Assembly: GCF_000969645.2 (NCBI RefSeq)
Contig: NZ_CP014222.1
Span: 248,001-312,000, forward strand
DNA from: Janthinobacterium sp. B9-8
Lineage (GTDB): Bacteria; Pseudomonadota; Gammaproteobacteria; Burkholderiales; Chitinibacteraceae
DNA length: 64,000 bases
Direction of reading: 5' to 3'
Positions within the stretch are counted from its first letter, which is position 1. The number at the start of each line of letters is the position of its first letter. Under the pieces are notes generated by a model, which had not been told where the DNA came from, did no database searches, and saw only the letters and a list, made by a program, of their open reading frames with translations. Positions 1-9,369 of the stretch are shown here, in pieces. A program made the translations under genes and the position numbers.

Positions 1-2223
1 AGCATCTTGCTTAGAACACAATCTGAAGAGCTGATTATTTCTCGCGATCAGGCCGAGGCGGCCGTACAAGTTAAAGGTGATTTTCTGGCGAATATGAGCC
101 ATGAAATCAGAACGCCTCTAACGGCTATTCTTGGATATACGCATTTAATTTTAGAAACACCATTGGCAAACAGACAGAGAGATTATTTATCTAAAGTTCA
201 ATCTTCTGCTAATTTATTGTTAGGCGTTATTAATGATATTCTAGATATTTCTAAAATTGAAGCCGGTAAGCTGGAGCTTGAAGAATCTGATTTTGATTTG
301 TATTTGCTATTGGAAAACCTATCTGGTGTTGCTGCGATTCAGGCAGAAAATAAAAATTTAGCATTGATTTATAGTGTCAGTATCAATGCACCACAATGGT
401 TAAAAGGCGATCCTTTAAGGTTGGGGCAGATTCTGCTTAATTTAATTAATAATGCGATTAAATTTACCGAAAAAGGGGAGGTTGAATTAGCGGTGTCTTG
501 CCTGGATCTAGGTAATGATAGTGTTGAATGTGAGTTTAGTATTCATGATACGGGGATTGGTATCAGTGAAGAAATATTAGAGCGTTTATTTAGCCCATTT
601 ACACAGGCGGATTCCTCAACAACCCGTCGCTTTGGTGGCTCCGGGCTTGGTTTGGCGATTAGTCAGCAATTAGCATATATTATGGGCGGTGGAATTACGG
701 TGCTCAGCCAGCCCGATCAAGGCTCGATATTTAAATTTAAGCTATGTTTGCATAAGAGTAATCATCAGGGCATGAGTATTCCTCAATATAAAGGACGCCG
801 TGTTTTAATTGCGGAGCCCCATGCCGCTACCCGGATTCAATTGTGCATGTATTTAGATAAAATGGGCATGCAGGTCAGTGATGTATGCTCTGCTCAAGAT
901 GCTATGCGATGTATGAAGAGTAATGAGCACCCCTTTGATTTACTGATTATGGATGCTTCTTTATTGAGTAATACTCCCGCTGAAACCGTACAGGAAATAT
1001 GGGGGCTTCGTGATGAAATGGCTATTATTTTACTCACTACCATATTAAGCCACGATAGTGTGATTAGTCGCTGGGGTGCACGGGCTTTTGTTTATTCATT
1101 AAGTAAACCCATTATTGCTCATTTATTGTACGAAACCATTGTGAATAGTTTAGAGCTCAATAGCAGCTCGATGAGTAAAGCGATTGCTTATGCCGAGGCC
1201 AAAGAGGAGCCTTTACGCGGTATGAAAATCTTATTGGCAGAAGACACACCGCTTTTAAGTGAAATGAGTGTATCGCTATTGAGTGCTTTAGGCGCCAATG
1301 TGGATGCGGTGGCCAATGGCAGGGAGGTGGTTGATTTTATTTTAAATAAGAAAAAAAACTATGATGTGATTTTGATGGACGTTCAAATGCCTGAAATGGA
1401 TGGTATGGAGGCCACTCGATTGATTCGGATTCAATTAGCGGCTGCTGATTTGCCTATTATTGCTTTAACAGCGCATGCGATGGAAGCAGAGCGCCGCCGT
1501 TGTCTGGAAGTGGGAATGAATGATCATTTGGCAAAACCCATTAATCCGCAACATTTACTTAAAGTTTTATTGCGTTGGACGGGCACTGTGGTGAATGAAT
1601 CAACTCTTTTATTGAAAAAAGAAACAGAGAATCCTCCTTTGCCAGAGCTGCCGGGCTTAGGTTTAGATAAGGCACTAGAGCGCTTGGGGAGTCTGGCTTT
1701 GCTGAAACGTATGCTGCCACGCTTGGGCGATCAGTATGCAGATTCATCTGAGCGTTTACGCCAATTGTTGCAACAAGGGGAGTTGTTTGAAGCAGAGCGT
1801 TTGGCTCACTCATTAAAAGGTGTTGCGGGTACTTTAGAGGCGTTCACGGTTTATCAGATTGCTCAAAAACTAGAAGACCAGCTCCATAACGGTAAAACAC
1901 AGATTGATGTTTTGTTGATTGAGCTGGATGTGGCTTTAGAAGAAGTGATTGGCAGCATTGATATTTGGTTAAGTGCTCAGGGCTCGTCTGTTGTACCTTG
2001 CCATGAGGAGTGCCAATTATCTGGTGATCGTGTGCAGGAGCTTGATGAGTTGTTGCGGTTGAGAAGCTTACGCGCCAGAAAATGCTTTATGCAGCTACAG
2101 TCTGGCTTGGCCGCTTTGGATAAGAAAAAAGCGATGCAAATCGGCCTTGCCCTCGATCAGCTGGATTATCAAAGTGCAAGAGAGGCTTTGCAGTCTTTTG
2201 ATATCAATCGAGACTTAATCTGA
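1..2223 (+). CDS. Hybrid sensor histidine kinase with receiver and Hpt domains (5' end outside window)
   Basis: The open frame runs in from the left edge, so the sensor part is missing. Numbering from the TTG at position 7, the H-box has its phospho-accepting His at residue 32. An HATPase domain follows, with an N-box near 144-154, DTGIGI near 181 and GGSGLGLAI near 210. A first receiver-like domain (about 264-380) keeps the phospho-Asp (D316) and a KP motif but lacks the usual paired acidic residues, so it looks partly degenerate. A second, complete receiver (about 405-525) has D458 and K510. A C-terminal Hpt domain has HSLKG with His601. This BarA/ArcB-like order implies a His-Asp-His relay to a separate regulator. 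A receiver-GGDEF gene starts about 105 bp downstream on the same strand and is a plausible partner by position only. The ligand cannot be guessed without the N-terminus. Confidence 0.93.
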   Translation, partial: SILLRTQSEELIISRDQAEAAVQVKGDFLANMSHEIRTPLTAILGYTHLILETPLANRQRDYLSKVQSSANLLLGVINDILDISKIEAGKLELEESDFDLYLLLENLSGVAAIQAENKNLALIYSVSINAPQWLKGDPLRLGQILLNLINNAIKFTEKGEVELAVSCLDLGNDSVECEFSIHDTGIGISEEILERLFSPFTQADSSTTRRFGGSGLGLAISQQLAYIMGGGITVLSQPDQGSIFKFKLCLHKSNHQGMSIPQYKGRRVLIAEPHAATRIQLCMYLDKMGMQVSDVCSAQDAMRCMKSNEHPFDLLIMDASLLSNTPAETVQEIWGLRDEMAIILLTTILSHDSVISRWGARAFVYSLSKPIIAHLLYETIVNSLELNSSSMSKAIAYAEAKEEPLRGMKILLAEDTPLLSEMSVSLLSALGANVDAVANGREVVDFILNKKKNYDVILMDVQMPEMDGMEATRLIRIQLAAADLPIIALTAHAMEAERRRCLEVGMNDHLAKPINPQHLLKVLLRWTGTVVNESTLLLKKETENPPLPELPGLGLDKALERLGSLALLKRMLPRLGDQYADSSERLRQLLQQGELFEAERLAHSLKGVAGTLEAFTVYQIAQKLEDQLHNGKTQIDVLLIELDVALEEVIGSIDIWLSAQGSSVVPCHEECQLSGDRVQELDELLRLRSLRARKCFMQLQSGLAALDKKKAMQIGLALDQLDYQSAREALQSFDINRDLI

Positions 2224-2328
2224 AACATGCCATATTCATGTATTATCTATTTTGAGTAAGCAGCGTATCCACTTTGATTACCCGCCTTTCAAACTGTAGT
2301 AAAGTTGTTTTATGTATTGGAGCTCGTC

Positions 2329-3234
2329 TTGATTCACCAGCCTATTATTCTTGTTGTTGATGATGAACCAAATAATATTGAAATGCTGGCGGGTATGCTG
2401 GATGATCAGTACGAGCTTAGATTTGCCGTGAGTGCTCAAGAGGCATTAACTGCAATTAAAGAAATGCCTAAGCCCGATCTGATTTTATTAGATGTGATGT
2501 TGCCAGATATGAATGGCTATGCCATTTGTGAACGAATCAAAGAAGACCCTGCCACTGCCGATATTCCCATTATTTTTGTCACCTCATTAGGCGACGCTGA
2601 GCAAGAAGAAAAAGGCTTTGCCGTAGGTGGCGCAGATTATATTGTGAAGCCGTGCCGCGCATTGAGTATTAAAGCGCGAATTCGTAATCAGCTCGAGATG
2701 AAACGCACCCGAGAATTGTTGCACCGGCTTGCGATTACCGATGGGTTAACCAGCCTTGCAAATCGCCGCCATTTTGATGAAGCATTAAAGCAAGAAATGC
2801 AGCGCTTACAAAGGCAAGGCGGGCAACTTTCTCTTGTGCTGATTGATGTGGATTTTTTTAAGCGCTTTAATGACTATTATGGTCACCCTGCTGGCGATGA
2901 GTGTTTAAGGCGCATTGCAGCGGTGATTGCAACCGAATTGCGGCGCCCGGCAGATTTAACCGCCAGAATTGGCGGGGAAGAATTTGCCTGTTTACTGCCA
3001 GAAACAAGCCTTGCCGGGGCTTATATTGTGGCTGAACGTATTCGGCAAACGGTGCTTTCTTTAAAAATGCCTCATCAGAGCTCGACTATTTCTGATTATG
3101 TAACGGTGAGTGTAGGTGTGGCGACATCCAGTGGCACAGAGGCGGCGCATCTTTATCAGCGGGCAGATATTCAGCTTTATATTGCTAAAACATCGGGCCG
3201 TAATTGCGTAGTGCAGGATGTGGCGTTGGTATAG
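2329..3234 (+). CDS. Response regulator with GGDEF diguanylate cyclase output
   Basis: A CheY-like receiver fused to a GGDEF domain, as in PleD/WspR-type enzymes making cyclic di-GMP from two GTP in the cytoplasm. I chose the TTG at 2329 because GGAG lies 6 bases upstream; the frame stays open to another TTG at 2305 without a ribosome site. From the chosen start the receiver has the acidic pair D11/D12, phospho-Asp D55 and Lys107. The cyclase active site is GGEEF (215-219), a functional variant. An RxxD product-inhibition site (RPAD, 206-209) sits five residues before it, so feedback control is expected. There is no EAL domain. The upstream hybrid kinase is the natural candidate phosphodonor, but that pairing is inferred from adjacency. 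Confidence 0.92.
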   Translation: MIHQPIILVVDDEPNNIEMLAGMLDDQYELRFAVSAQEALTAIKEMPKPDLILLDVMLPDMNGYAICERIKEDPATADIPIIFVTSLGDAEQEEKGFAVGGADYIVKPCRALSIKARIRNQLEMKRTRELLHRLAITDGLTSLANRRHFDEALKQEMQRLQRQGGQLSLVLIDVDFFKRFNDYYGHPAGDECLRRIAAVIATELRRPADLTARIGGEEFACLLPETSLAGAYIVAERIRQTVLSLKMPHQSSTISDYVTVSVGVATSSGTEAAHLYQRADIQLYIAKTSGRNCVVQDVALV

Positions 3235-3250
3235 CGATTGTTTTGTGTAA

Positions 3251-3288
3251 TAAAAAACGCGATCAGTATGAAATGATCGCGTTTTTTT
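3251..3288. terminator. Bidirectional terminator between the GGDEF regulator and flagellin
   Basis: Inverted repeat AAAAAACGCGATCA / TGATCGCGTTTTTT around an 8-base loop. A T run follows it on the plus strand and another on the minus strand. It lies between two convergent genes and can serve both. Confidence 0.85.
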
Positions 3289-3302
3289 ATGAACGAAGGC
3301 GG

Positions 3303-4115
3303 CTAAGAGCGGAGCAATGACAATACTTGCTGTGGTGCCGCATTGGCTTGGGCAAGCGCAGCGGTATTAGCCTGAGCACGTATCTGTTGCTGTACCAGAC
3401 TGGCCGTTGCAGCGGCATAATCCGTGTCTGCAACCCGGCTTTTTGCAGCGGATAAATTTTCTGAACGATTTTGCAAATTATTGGCACCGGCGGTGAGCCG
3501 ATTGCTGATCGCGCCATAATCTGAGCGGGCGCTAGAAACAGATGCTAAATCACTATCTAGTCTAGATAACGCTTGCCCTGCAGCCGCTGAGCTGGATAAA
3601 TCAATCTGGCCAGTACCGCTATTGAGCTTAGTGAGATCGGGTCTGGATACAGAAAGCTGATCCCCTGCATTGGCTCCTGCCTGAAAATTCAAATTACCCT
3701 GCCCTTGTAATAAAGGCGTGCCGTTAAAACTGGTGTTTTGCACAATATCGGCATTGGCTAAAGACAGTTGATTAGATTCTTCCTGAATTGCGGCTCGATC
3801 CTGGGTACTGAGGGTGTCGTTGCCCGCAGCAACGGTTAGCTCACGAATACGCTGGGTATTATCTTGTATGGTGCTCAAGGCCCCGTCGGCGACTTGGGTG
3901 AGCGAAACGCCATCGTTTAGATTAGATCTGGCCTGATTACTGCCTGCAATTTGCGCAGCAAATTGCTCAATCAGCACCGTGCTGGCCGGATCGGTCTGGG
4001 TGCTGCGTTTGGCAGACGAAAGCTCACTCAGCGTATTGCTCTGCGCTTTTTGCGTACCGCTCAAGATATTCTGTGCATTGAGCGATGGCAGGTTAGTCGC
4101 AATTCCTAAAGCCAT
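3303..4115 (-). CDS. Flagellin, short form (D0/D1 only)
   Basis: A 270-residue flagellin, the filament subunit exported by the flagellar type III apparatus. The N-terminal D0/D1 part begins MALGIATNLPSLNAQ, and the D1 motif RIRELTVAAGNDTLS lies near residue 88. The C-terminal D1/D0 ends with ALAQANAAPQQVLSLLRS, close to the usual AQANQ-PQxVLSLL ending. The variable D2/D3 surface domains are absent, which makes it much shorter than a typical flagellin of about 490-500 residues. A GGGAG ribosome site lies just before the ATG. No other flagellar gene is nearby, so this is a detached fliC-like copy, perhaps a minor or phase-specific filament protein. I did not find a convincing sigma-28 promoter upstream. 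Confidence 0.85.
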   Translation of the reverse strand: MALGIATNLPSLNAQNILSGTQKAQSNTLSELSSAKRSTQTDPASTVLIEQFAAQIAGSNQARSNLNDGVSLTQVADGALSTIQDNTQRIRELTVAAGNDTLSTQDRAAIQEESNQLSLANADIVQNTSFNGTPLLQGQGNLNFQAGANAGDQLSVSRPDLTKLNSGTGQIDLSSSAAAGQALSRLDSDLASVSSARSDYGAISNRLTAGANNLQNRSENLSAAKSRVADTDYAAATASLVQQQIRAQANTAALAQANAAPQQVLSLLRS

Positions 4116-4303
4116 GATATTTACTCCCGCATAAGTCCTCTCTACTAAACCATACTCTGCTTAACCTCCTCCTTCAATGGGGATACGTTCTAGCACAGAC
4201 CTGCGGTTGCCCGGTGGCTAAATCAGCTGGATTTGCGTTACCTCAGTTTGTGGTTATGCGCGTCATGGCAATATGGCAAATAGCATTTTTGAGGATATTT
4301 ATT

Positions 4304-5617
4304 GTGATTGCTCTAGAGTTTTTTGTGGTAATTGCTGCGATCTTACTCGGTGCCAGAATCTCTGGGATTGGCTTAGGGGTAATGGGCGGTTTGGGCTTGG
4401 CCATCTTGGTGTTTATTTTTGGTTTGCAACCTACAACTGCGCCGATTGATGTGATGTTGATGATCATTGCCGTGATTACCACGGCAGGTTGTTTGCAAGC
4501 GGCAGGGGGGATGGATTTTTTAGTGCGTATTGCCGAAAAATTGCTACGCCGAGATCCAAAGCGCATCACCTTTTATGCGCCTTTGGTGACGTATTTTTTT
4601 ACGCTTTTCGCAGGTACAGGCCATGTCGCTTATGCCGTGTTGCCGGTGATTGCAGAAGTTGCGCATGAATCGGGTGTTCGCCCAGAGCGGCCCTTATCCA
4701 TTGCGGTGATTGCATCCCAAGCGGCGATTACAGCCAGCCCAATTTCTGCGGCAACGGTGGCCTTACTATCATTACTTTCACCCGCAGGGATTCATTTAGG
4801 CGATATTTTAATGGTTGCCATTCCTGCCACCCTTTTGGGGACGATGGCAGGGGCATTAGCGGCCAGCCACCAAGGCTGTGAGTTGAAGCTTGATCCGGTG
4901 TATCGGGGTAGATTAGAGCGTGGGGAGATTCAGGCGCTGCAAGCCGAGGAGCGTTTGGCTTTGCCTAAGGAGGCCAGCCGTTCAGTATGGCTATTTCTGC
5001 TGGCGGTGATTTCGGTGGTCATGCTGGGCACCTTTCCATCACTTCGGCCTGAGTGGCTGGTGGCTGGCAAAAGCGTGCAGTTAAATATGGCCCAAGCGAT
5101 TGAAATTGTGATGTTGTCGGCAGCCGCTTTAATTTTACTCTTTTGTAAAGTAAAGCCCGATGAGGTGATTAAAGGCTCGGTGTTTAGGGCCGGCTCTGCT
5201 GCGGTGATTGGGATTTTTGGTGTAGCTTGGATGGGGGACACGTTTATTCAGGCCAATATGGCGCTGTTTTCTGGCTCGCTTAAAGAGATCGTTACCGCTC
5301 AGCCTTGGTTGTTTTCAATTGCCTTATTTGGCATGTCGATCTTGTTGTATTCACAAGCCGCAACCATCCGCGCTTTGCTTCCCTTGGGGATTGCCTTGGG
5401 GATACCTGCTCCGGCTTTAATTGCGATGTTTCCTAGTGTAAACGGTTATTTCTTTATTCCTAATTATCCAACCGTGATCGCTGCAATTAACTTTGATCGC
5501 ACCGGTACGACTCACATTGGCAAATATTTACTGAACCATAGTTTTATGTTGCCGGGGCTAGTCTGCTCGGTGGTTTCCGTGGGGTCTGGCTTCGCTATTT
5601 CGCATATCCTCTTGTAA
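4304..5617 (+). CDS. Anaerobic C4-dicarboxylate transporter, DcuA/DcuB family
   Basis: A polytopic inner-membrane protein of about 437 residues, the family size (433-446). Members exchange fumarate, succinate, malate or aspartate across the inner membrane in low oxygen. Family signatures are the N-terminal LGARISGIGLG, GLQPTTAPIDVMLMIIAVI, the AEKLLRRDPK loop, FAGTGHVAYAVLPVI, and C-terminal FDRTGTTHIGKYLLNHSFMLPG. It looks closer to DcuB than DcuA by the loop and C-terminus. I set the start at GTG 4304, with GAGGA eight bases upstream, because this aligns with the family N-terminus; the frame is open to GTG 4214, which would add about 30 non-homologous residues. No fumarate reductase or DcuSR sensor is nearby, and I see no clear FNR site. 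Confidence 0.9.
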   Translation: MIALEFFVVIAAILLGARISGIGLGVMGGLGLAILVFIFGLQPTTAPIDVMLMIIAVITTAGCLQAAGGMDFLVRIAEKLLRRDPKRITFYAPLVTYFFTLFAGTGHVAYAVLPVIAEVAHESGVRPERPLSIAVIASQAAITASPISAATVALLSLLSPAGIHLGDILMVAIPATLLGTMAGALAASHQGCELKLDPVYRGRLERGEIQALQAEERLALPKEASRSVWLFLLAVISVVMLGTFPSLRPEWLVAGKSVQLNMAQAIEIVMLSAAALILLFCKVKPDEVIKGSVFRAGSAAVIGIFGVAWMGDTFIQANMALFSGSLKEIVTAQPWLFSIALFGMSILLYSQAATIRALLPLGIALGIPAPALIAMFPSVNGYFFIPNYPTVIAAINFDRTGTTHIGKYLLNHSFMLPGLVCSVVSVGSGFAISHILL

Positions 5618-5692
5618 TATAAAGAAAAATTACCCTTAGGTTTGGGTAATCCTTCCTACTCATTAATTAGAAAAATCGTTGATGATGTGGTT

Positions 5693-6097
5693 ATGGATGC
5701 CCAAATCGAAAGCTTATCAGCAGACTGGAGTGCGCGTAATCAGCTTGATGCCGTGCATAACAAGCAGCAGCAGTCGCTGCAAAGCGTTGCTGCGCGTGAT
5801 GAAAGGGATCTGTTTACTGATGCGATCAATACGGTGCAGAAAGTGGACATCGTTGTGCCGCAGGAGCTACAGCGCAGCATGGCAGATGATAAAGCGCTGG
5901 GTACGCAGCTTTTGCTCTCACAAATGTTGATGGCTTCGGCTCTTTATTGGCCTCAGCTGGCAATGACCGTTGCGAAGCAAGATATAAGCTCTTCGGCACG
6001 CCCTCCACCACGGATTGAAAATGCCCTAGCAAGTTATCGGGCGATTTCTTCTGTTACAGAGACGGAAGCAGGGTCAGGATTGGCAGCCACAGCTTAG
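5693..6097 (+). CDS. Conserved-looking small soluble protein of unknown function
   Basis: I do not recognise this protein. From ATG 5693 it is 134 residues, Gln/Ser/Ala-rich and probably helical in the first half (repeated QQQ, VAARDERDLF, NTVQK). There is no signal peptide or metal motif. The frame is open to a TTG at 5642, but a small hairpin (ATTACCC/GGGTAAT) overlaps that site and the ribosome site is poor in both cases, so the start is uncertain. Support for a real gene is its place downstream of dcu on the same strand and a strong terminator whose stem contains the stop codon. Confidence 0.5.
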   Translation: MDAQIESLSADWSARNQLDAVHNKQQQSLQSVAARDERDLFTDAINTVQKVDIVVPQELQRSMADDKALGTQLLLSQMLMASALYWPQLAMTVAKQDISSSARPPPRIENALASYRAISSVTETEAGSGLAATA

Positions 6098-6112
6098 TGG
6101 CTGCCTTTTTTT
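6082..6112 (+). terminator. Rho-independent terminator overlapping a stop codon
   Basis: GGCAGCCAC / GTGGCTGCC stem with a six-base loop and a run of seven T. The stop codon of the small unknown gene lies in the loop. Confidence 0.9.
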
Positions 6113-6122
6113 GGGGGTCTTT

Positions 6123-8447
6123 TTAGCGCCTAGTTTTTAAAGCAGCCAGTGCCGTAGCCATCGCACCCTGTGCCTCTGGCTGACGTTCAACGATTTTTCT
6201 ATCCTTGGGTGTCATGCTTTGTTTGACTGTTTCAGCACTTGGTGCTGCGCTGTCTGTTAAGCGCATGGTCAGTGCAATGCGTTTTCTGGCCACATCAATT
6301 TCCACTACTTTTACTTTCACTACATCGCCCGTTTTAACCACTTCCCGCGGATCTTTAATAAAGCGATTAGCGAGTGCTGAGATATGCACCAAACCATCCT
6401 GATGCACGCCAATATCAATAAATGCGCCAAAGTTGGTCACATTGGTCACGACGCCTTCCAGCACCATGTCTAGTTTTAAATCAGCAATTTTTTCCACGCC
6501 CTCAAGAAAACTGGCGGTTTTAAATTCCGGGCGAGGATCACGGCCGGGTTTTTCCAGCTCGGCCAGAATATCTTTAATCGTGGGCACACCAAATTGTGCG
6601 TCAACTAATTCGGCTGGATTCAGGCTTTTGAGCAGGGCGTTATCGCCAATAATCTGGCCAATATTTTTGCCGACTTTAGCGATAATTTTTTCTACCAGCG
6701 GATAGGCCTCAGGGTGGACGGCAGAAGCATCAAGCGGGTTTTTACCCGCCATCACCCGTAAGAAACCAGCGGCTAGCTCAAAGCTTTTATCGCCGATACG
6801 AGGTACTTTTAGCAGCGCTTTGCGCTCACTAAATGCACCGTGCTGATCGCGGTAGGCCACAATATTGGCCGCCATTGTGGCGCTCAGGCCTGATACCCGA
6901 GTTAGGAGTGGCACTGATGCCGAATTCACATCAACACCCACGGCATTCACGCAGTCTTCAATCACGGTATCGAGCATGCGTGCCAGCTCGTTTTGGTTTA
7001 CATCGTGCTGATACTGCCCCACCCCAATGGCTTTGGGGTCGATTTTAACCAGCTCGGCGAGTGGATCTTGCAAGCGGCGGGCGATGGATACTGCACCGCG
7101 CAGGCTAACATCCAGCTCAGGGAATTCTTTTGCAGCAAACTCAGAGGCAGAATAAACCGATGCGCCTGCTTCGGAAACCACCAGCTTTTGCATCGCTAGC
7201 TCAGGCATCAGCTTAATCAGCTCGATGGCGAGTTTATCGGTTTCACGACTGGCCGTGCCATTGCCAATAGAGATCAGCTCTACACCGTGTTTTTTAGCCA
7301 GCGCAGCCAAGGTAGTAAGTGATTCATTCCATGCTTTGCGCGGCTCGTGCGGATAGATTGTGGCCGTGTCGAGCAGCTTGCCGGTGCGATCAACCACGGC
7401 CACTTTTACGCCGGTGCGCAGCCCCGGATCAAGACCAAGGGTGACTTTAGGGCCTGCTGGTGCGGCCAAAAGCAGATCTTTCATATTGCTGGCGAATACT
7501 TTAATCGCCTCGATATCGGCCTGCTCACGCAGCTGACTTAATAGCTCGGATTCCAAGCTTAAAAAGATCTTGGTGCGCCAGCTTTGCCTTACCGTGTCGG
7601 CCAGCCATTTGTCTGCGGGGCGATCTTGGTTTTTGACGCCAAAGCGCTCTGCGATACGCATTTCGCAAATATTGGGTGTGCTATTGCGGGTTTTTTCATT
7701 GGCGAGGCTGGCTGCGAGTTCTTCTGGCAAGAGGATAGATAGATTCAGAATGCCTTCATTTCTACCGCGTAAAATAGCCAGAATGCGGTGGGAAGGCATG
7801 GCAGAGATTTTTTCGTGGTAATCAAAATAGTCAGAAAACTTAGCGCCTTCATTTTCTTTACCTGCAATCACCGCCGTCTTGCTGCTGGCATTGCTTTGCA
7901 AAAAGCTGCGTAGCTTGGTAATCAGTTCGGCGTCTTCGCTAAAGGTTTCAATTAAAATTGCGCGTGCACCATCGAGTGCGGCTTTGCTGTCTTTTATATC
8001 CGCATCGGCATTTAAAAATGCACCAGCAGCTTGTTCAGGATTAAGTTGTGGATTGGCGAGTAGTTGTTCGGCCAGCGGTGCAAGGCCTGCTTCTCTTGCA
8101 ATTTGCGCCTTGGTGCGGCGTTTTTGTTTAAACGGCAAGTAAAGGTCTTCCAGGCGCTGCTTATTATCGGCGCTCAGTATTTGTATTTTTAGCGCCGTGC
8201 TCAGCTTGCCTTGCTCGGTGATGCTATTGATCACGCTGACGCGCCGCTCTTCCAATTCACGTAAATAGCCAAGGCGCACTTCCAAATTGCGCAGCTGGGT
8301 GTCATCTAGGCCGCCGGTGACTTCTTTACGGTAACGGGAAATAAACGGCACGGTGGCACCATCGTCTAGCAAAGTAACGGCAGCAATCACTTGGGCTTCG
8401 CGGCAGGCGATTTCGGTGGCAATACGTTGGTGAATTGAAGGTAGCAT
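6123..8447 (-). CDS. tex: Tex-type S1 RNA-binding transcription accessory protein
   Basis: A 774-residue Tex protein, the full family length. Order: helical Tex N-terminal region with the [18 protein letters not shown] signature (about 32-50), a YqgF-like RNase H fold starting [17 protein letters not shown] (about 330-450), helix-hairpin-helix motifs ([16 protein letters not shown] and the [15 protein letters not shown] region, about 495-560), and an S1 domain ([26 protein letters not shown], about 650-720). A Lys/Arg-rich tail follows. Tex binds nucleic acid and affects transcription of toxin and other genes in several pathogens; its precise activity is unsettled. It is monocistronic here, with a weak ribosome site before the ATG. 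Confidence 0.96.
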   Translation of the reverse strand: MLPSIHQRIATEIACREAQVIAAVTLLDDGATVPFISRYRKEVTGGLDDTQLRNLEVRLGYLRELEERRVSVINSITEQGKLSTALKIQILSADNKQRLEDLYLPFKQKRRTKAQIAREAGLAPLAEQLLANPQLNPEQAAGAFLNADADIKDSKAALDGARAILIETFSEDAELITKLRSFLQSNASSKTAVIAGKENEGAKFSDYFDYHEKISAMPSHRILAILRGRNEGILNLSILLPEELAASLANEKTRNSTPNICEMRIAERFGVKNQDRPADKWLADTVRQSWRTKIFLSLESELLSQLREQADIEAIKVFASNMKDLLLAAPAGPKVTLGLDPGLRTGVKVAVVDRTGKLLDTATIYPHEPRKAWNESLTTLAALAKKHGVELISIGNGTASRETDKLAIELIKLMPELAMQKLVVSEAGASVYSASEFAAKEFPELDVSLRGAVSIARRLQDPLAELVKIDPKAIGVGQYQHDVNQNELARMLDTVIEDCVNAVGVDVNSASVPLLTRVSGLSATMAANIVAYRDQHGAFSERKALLKVPRIGDKSFELAAGFLRVMAGKNPLDASAVHPEAYPLVEKIIAKVGKNIGQIIGDNALLKSLNPAELVDAQFGVPTIKDILAELEKPGRDPRPEFKTASFLEGVEKIADLKLDMVLEGVVTNVTNFGAFIDIGVHQDGLVHISALANRFIKDPREVVKTGDVVKVKVVEIDVARKRIALTMRLTDSAAPSAETVKQSMTPKDRKIVERQPEAQGAMATALAALKTRR

Positions 8448-8537
8448 GGGCAGAATCTACAAAAGCGAGAAGAGCTGTATTTTACGGCTTTTAAAGCACT
8501 CGTGTGCGTGTGGCATTTTCACAGCAATTTTAAGGGT

Positions 8538-9311
8538 TTATTGATTAATTTTATTGCGTGTTTCATCTATTATTTTTTGAAAATCCCCGCTGGATTTAAG
8601 CTTTTTTAGGCCGCTATTAAAACGCGCGATGAGTTCTTTTCCACGGGGGTGTTTGTTCCAAATGACTACATGCATGGGGGCAATCCAAAATGCTTTTTTT
8701 TGCCACGTGACTTGCACACGTTTTTCTGCGGAGAAGTTTTGTTGCAATAAATATTGCCCAACTTCAATATCGATAGGAAAAAGATCTATATGCTCAGCCA
8801 TTAGTTTTCTAAATCCAGTCAGATCATCTGCGGCAGCATCCGTTTTTAAAATTTTTTGTTTTTCAAGCTGGGAAAATTCATCTGAATAATAATTGCCCAG
8901 GGTAATGCCAATGCGAGAGTCTTTTAAATCACTGAGTTTCTTCCATGGCCGTTTTGAATTCACTCTTTCAAAGAAAACCATATTGGCAGAAAGCACCGGA
9001 TCGGTATAAAGCAAATTTTTCTGTCTTTCGGCAGAAATAGCCCAGCCAAAGCTGCCGTCTAAGACGCCTTTGCGTGCGACTTCCAAGGTGCGGTTATTGG
9101 GGTAAAATTCATAAGTTACTTGTACATTTTCACGCGCAAACGCTTCAAAAACCAGCCTAGAAAGAATGCCATAATCTGCTAGGCCCTTGCCCATATATGG
9201 AGCCCACTCCTGATTGGACAGGCGGATTTTAATCGAATCATTTGCGGCATAGCTAAGTGGTGAGCTTAATAGGCTAATAGCAAAAATAGTGTGTATAAAA
9301 TTGCGATTCAT
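8538..9311 (-). CDS. Periplasmic extracellular solute-binding protein, family 3
   Basis: 257 residues with a Sec signal peptide (hydrophobic to about residue 22, cleavage near SYAA). The fold is like amino-acid-binding proteins: EWAPYMGKG near 35, LDGSFGWAISAERQKNLLYTDPVL, LSDLKDSRIGITLGNYY, and C-terminal LKKLKSSGDFQKIIDE. No permease or ATPase gene adjoins it. Such orphan SBP_bac_3 proteins in this group are often stand-alone periplasmic receptors or lack a clear role, so transport is not assured. It follows the glycerophosphodiesterase gene on the same strand, but a hairpin lies between them, so they may be separate transcripts. Confidence 0.85.
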   Translation of the reverse strand: MNRNFIHTIFAISLLSSPLSYAANDSIKIRLSNQEWAPYMGKGLADYGILSRLVFEAFARENVQVTYEFYPNNRTLEVARKGVLDGSFGWAISAERQKNLLYTDPVLSANMVFFERVNSKRPWKKLSDLKDSRIGITLGNYYSDEFSQLEKQKILKTDAAADDLTGFRKLMAEHIDLFPIDIEVGQYLLQQNFSAEKRVQVTWQKKAFWIAPMHVVIWNKHPRGKELIARFNSGLKKLKSSGDFQKIIDETRNKINQ

Positions 9312-9323
9312 TTTTTTATCTTC

Positions 9324-9358
9324 ATAAAACGCCGGTCTATTACTAATAATAAACCGGC
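9324..9358 (-). terminator. Terminator after the glycerophosphodiesterase gene
   Basis: On the minus strand, GCCGGTTTATTA pairs with TAATAGACCGGC (one G-T pair) around a four-base loop and is followed by GTTTTAT. Confidence 0.6.
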
Positions 9359-9369
9359 TTTAAACTGCT

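Noticed and set aside
4116..4303. An FNR site for dcu and a sigma-28 promoter for the flagellin
   Set aside because: No sequence close to TTGAT-N4-ATCAA or to the sigma-28 consensus was found in the shared upstream region.
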